From Bacteroidota bacterium (GTDB lineage Bacteria > Bacteroidota > Bacteroidia > Chitinophagales > Chitinophagaceae): a DNA stretch of 64,000 nucleotides. Numbering within the stretch: the first letter of the stretch is position 1; the number at the start of each line of letters is the position of its first letter. Below the pieces are notes generated by a model, which had not been told where the DNA came from, ran no database searches, and was given only the letters and a program-made list of their open reading frames with translations. The stretch covers positions 79,462-143,461 of the forward strand of contig JAFDXE010000007.1 in assembly GCA_018268085.1 (NCBI GenBank), read 5' to 3'. Of this stretch, positions 63,570 through 64,000 are shown in pieces. The position numbers and the translations under genes are program-made.

Positions 63570-64000
63570 CGGGATCCAAAATACAACATTGCTGTTTTCA
63601 TTTTTGTATGAATGATTCCTTAATTGCTGTAGTACAAGTATTACATAGTTTTCAGGCAACGAAGAGAGGTGATATTTATTATAAAACCAGCTAACAAAAA
63701 ATTGAAGAACCTTTGTTCTTTATATAGGACTTAAAAAGTGTTTAATTTATCCGGGAAACCGGAGTCAGTAAATAATAAAGTTGTTATTCACATAAGAAGG
63801 GTTTGGTTCGTTGTATTGGAAGTATCCTCTTTCTTAAGGAAAAAATGGTGAAAAAATTTTTTACCGCAGACGGGTGCAGAATTAAAACGCAGAAAGTGTA
63901 GAAAGGAGCGTTTTTGTTTGAAAGCATTTTATTCGAATGGCACAGATGAGTTTCGCAGTATTTTGTTGAAAGAGTAAACTTTTTAGAAGAGTAGAAATGG
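63570..64000. other. Right-edge intergenic region with degenerate short repeats
   Basis: About 430 bases without a credible gene. From 63860 on, short units such as ACCGCAGACG, ACGCAGAAAG, GCACAGATGA and TTTCGCAG recur at uneven spacing of about 10-50 bases. This resembles the degenerate CGCAG/CACAG repeats that often precede genes in Bacteroidota, so a gene may begin beyond the edge. Confidence 0.35.

Noticed and set aside
1..64000. Defence systems, CRISPR arrays, prophage or insertion sequences
   Set aside because: No cas, restriction, toxin-antitoxin, integrase or transposase genes and no regular direct repeats were seen. The SNF2 and PIF1-type helicases lack defence-type neighbours.

Overview
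The window looks like a chromosome segment of a Bacteroidota bacterium, most likely a member of the Chitinophagales. The evidence is type IX secretion (T9SS) C-terminal sorting domains on large secreted proteins, promoters of the Bacteroidota form TTG-N19..21-TAnnTTTG, short families largely confined to this phylum (IPExxxVDY, DUF2480, a PIF1-HRDC-HTH helicase), LytS/LytTR two-component genes and MqnC of the futalosine menaquinone route. I see no rRNA, tRNA, CRISPR, prophage or insertion sequence. The genus assignment is inference.

Layout. 1-7.4 kb: a secreted beta-helix protein cut by the left edge, a VWA protein, an M16 peptidase pair and a membrane-exported aspartyl protease. 7.5-9.2 kb: mqnC and two very small genes, one with a complete promoter and terminator. 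9.2-20.1 kb: a SNF2 helicase with two SWIM motifs, comB, gcvT, a methyltransferase, a PadR/PspC pair and a lipoprotein. 20.1-29.5 kb: feoB, an M28 peptidase, the selD / unknown / mnmH selenium operon and rho. 29.7-35.8 kb: oxyR facing alkB, asnS, and a LytTR response regulator with its TPR histidine kinase. 35.9-43.9 kb: four small secreted or lipid-anchored proteins, a LemA-GYF_2 fusion, corA, DUF2480 and a PpiD-like foldase. 43.9-44.45 kb: an AT-rich gap with DnaA-box-like sites, a candidate replication origin. 44.45-55.5 kb: nadA, DUF3089, a 2OG oxygenase, chrA, nadD, feoA, ybeY, two parS-like sites, mnmG, a cupin, the PIF1-type helicase and ssb. 55.7-60.4 kb: a zinc-ribbon protein and then the most unusual cluster. 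60.6-63.5 kb: a T9SS-secreted reprolysin-like metalloprotease.

The cluster at 56.1-60.4 kb holds a small SET-domain protein, a D-Ala-D-Ala-ligase-like ATP-grasp enzyme, a second ATP-grasp enzyme fused to its own SET and post-SET domain, and a six-helix ABC-type membrane domain without any ATPase. All four are on one strand in close succession. This suggests a pathway that joins amino acids or peptides and methylates them, with a membrane protein attached. I do not know a characterised counterpart.

Two further themes emerge. First, 5-6 kb apart lie a DnaA-box cluster and two parS-like palindromes, and sampled base counts show G/C asymmetry reversing across the window, so the replication origin may lie here. 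Second, several genes have a perfect TAnnTTTG element ending only 3-7 bases before the start codon, pointing to leaderless or nearly leaderless mRNAs.
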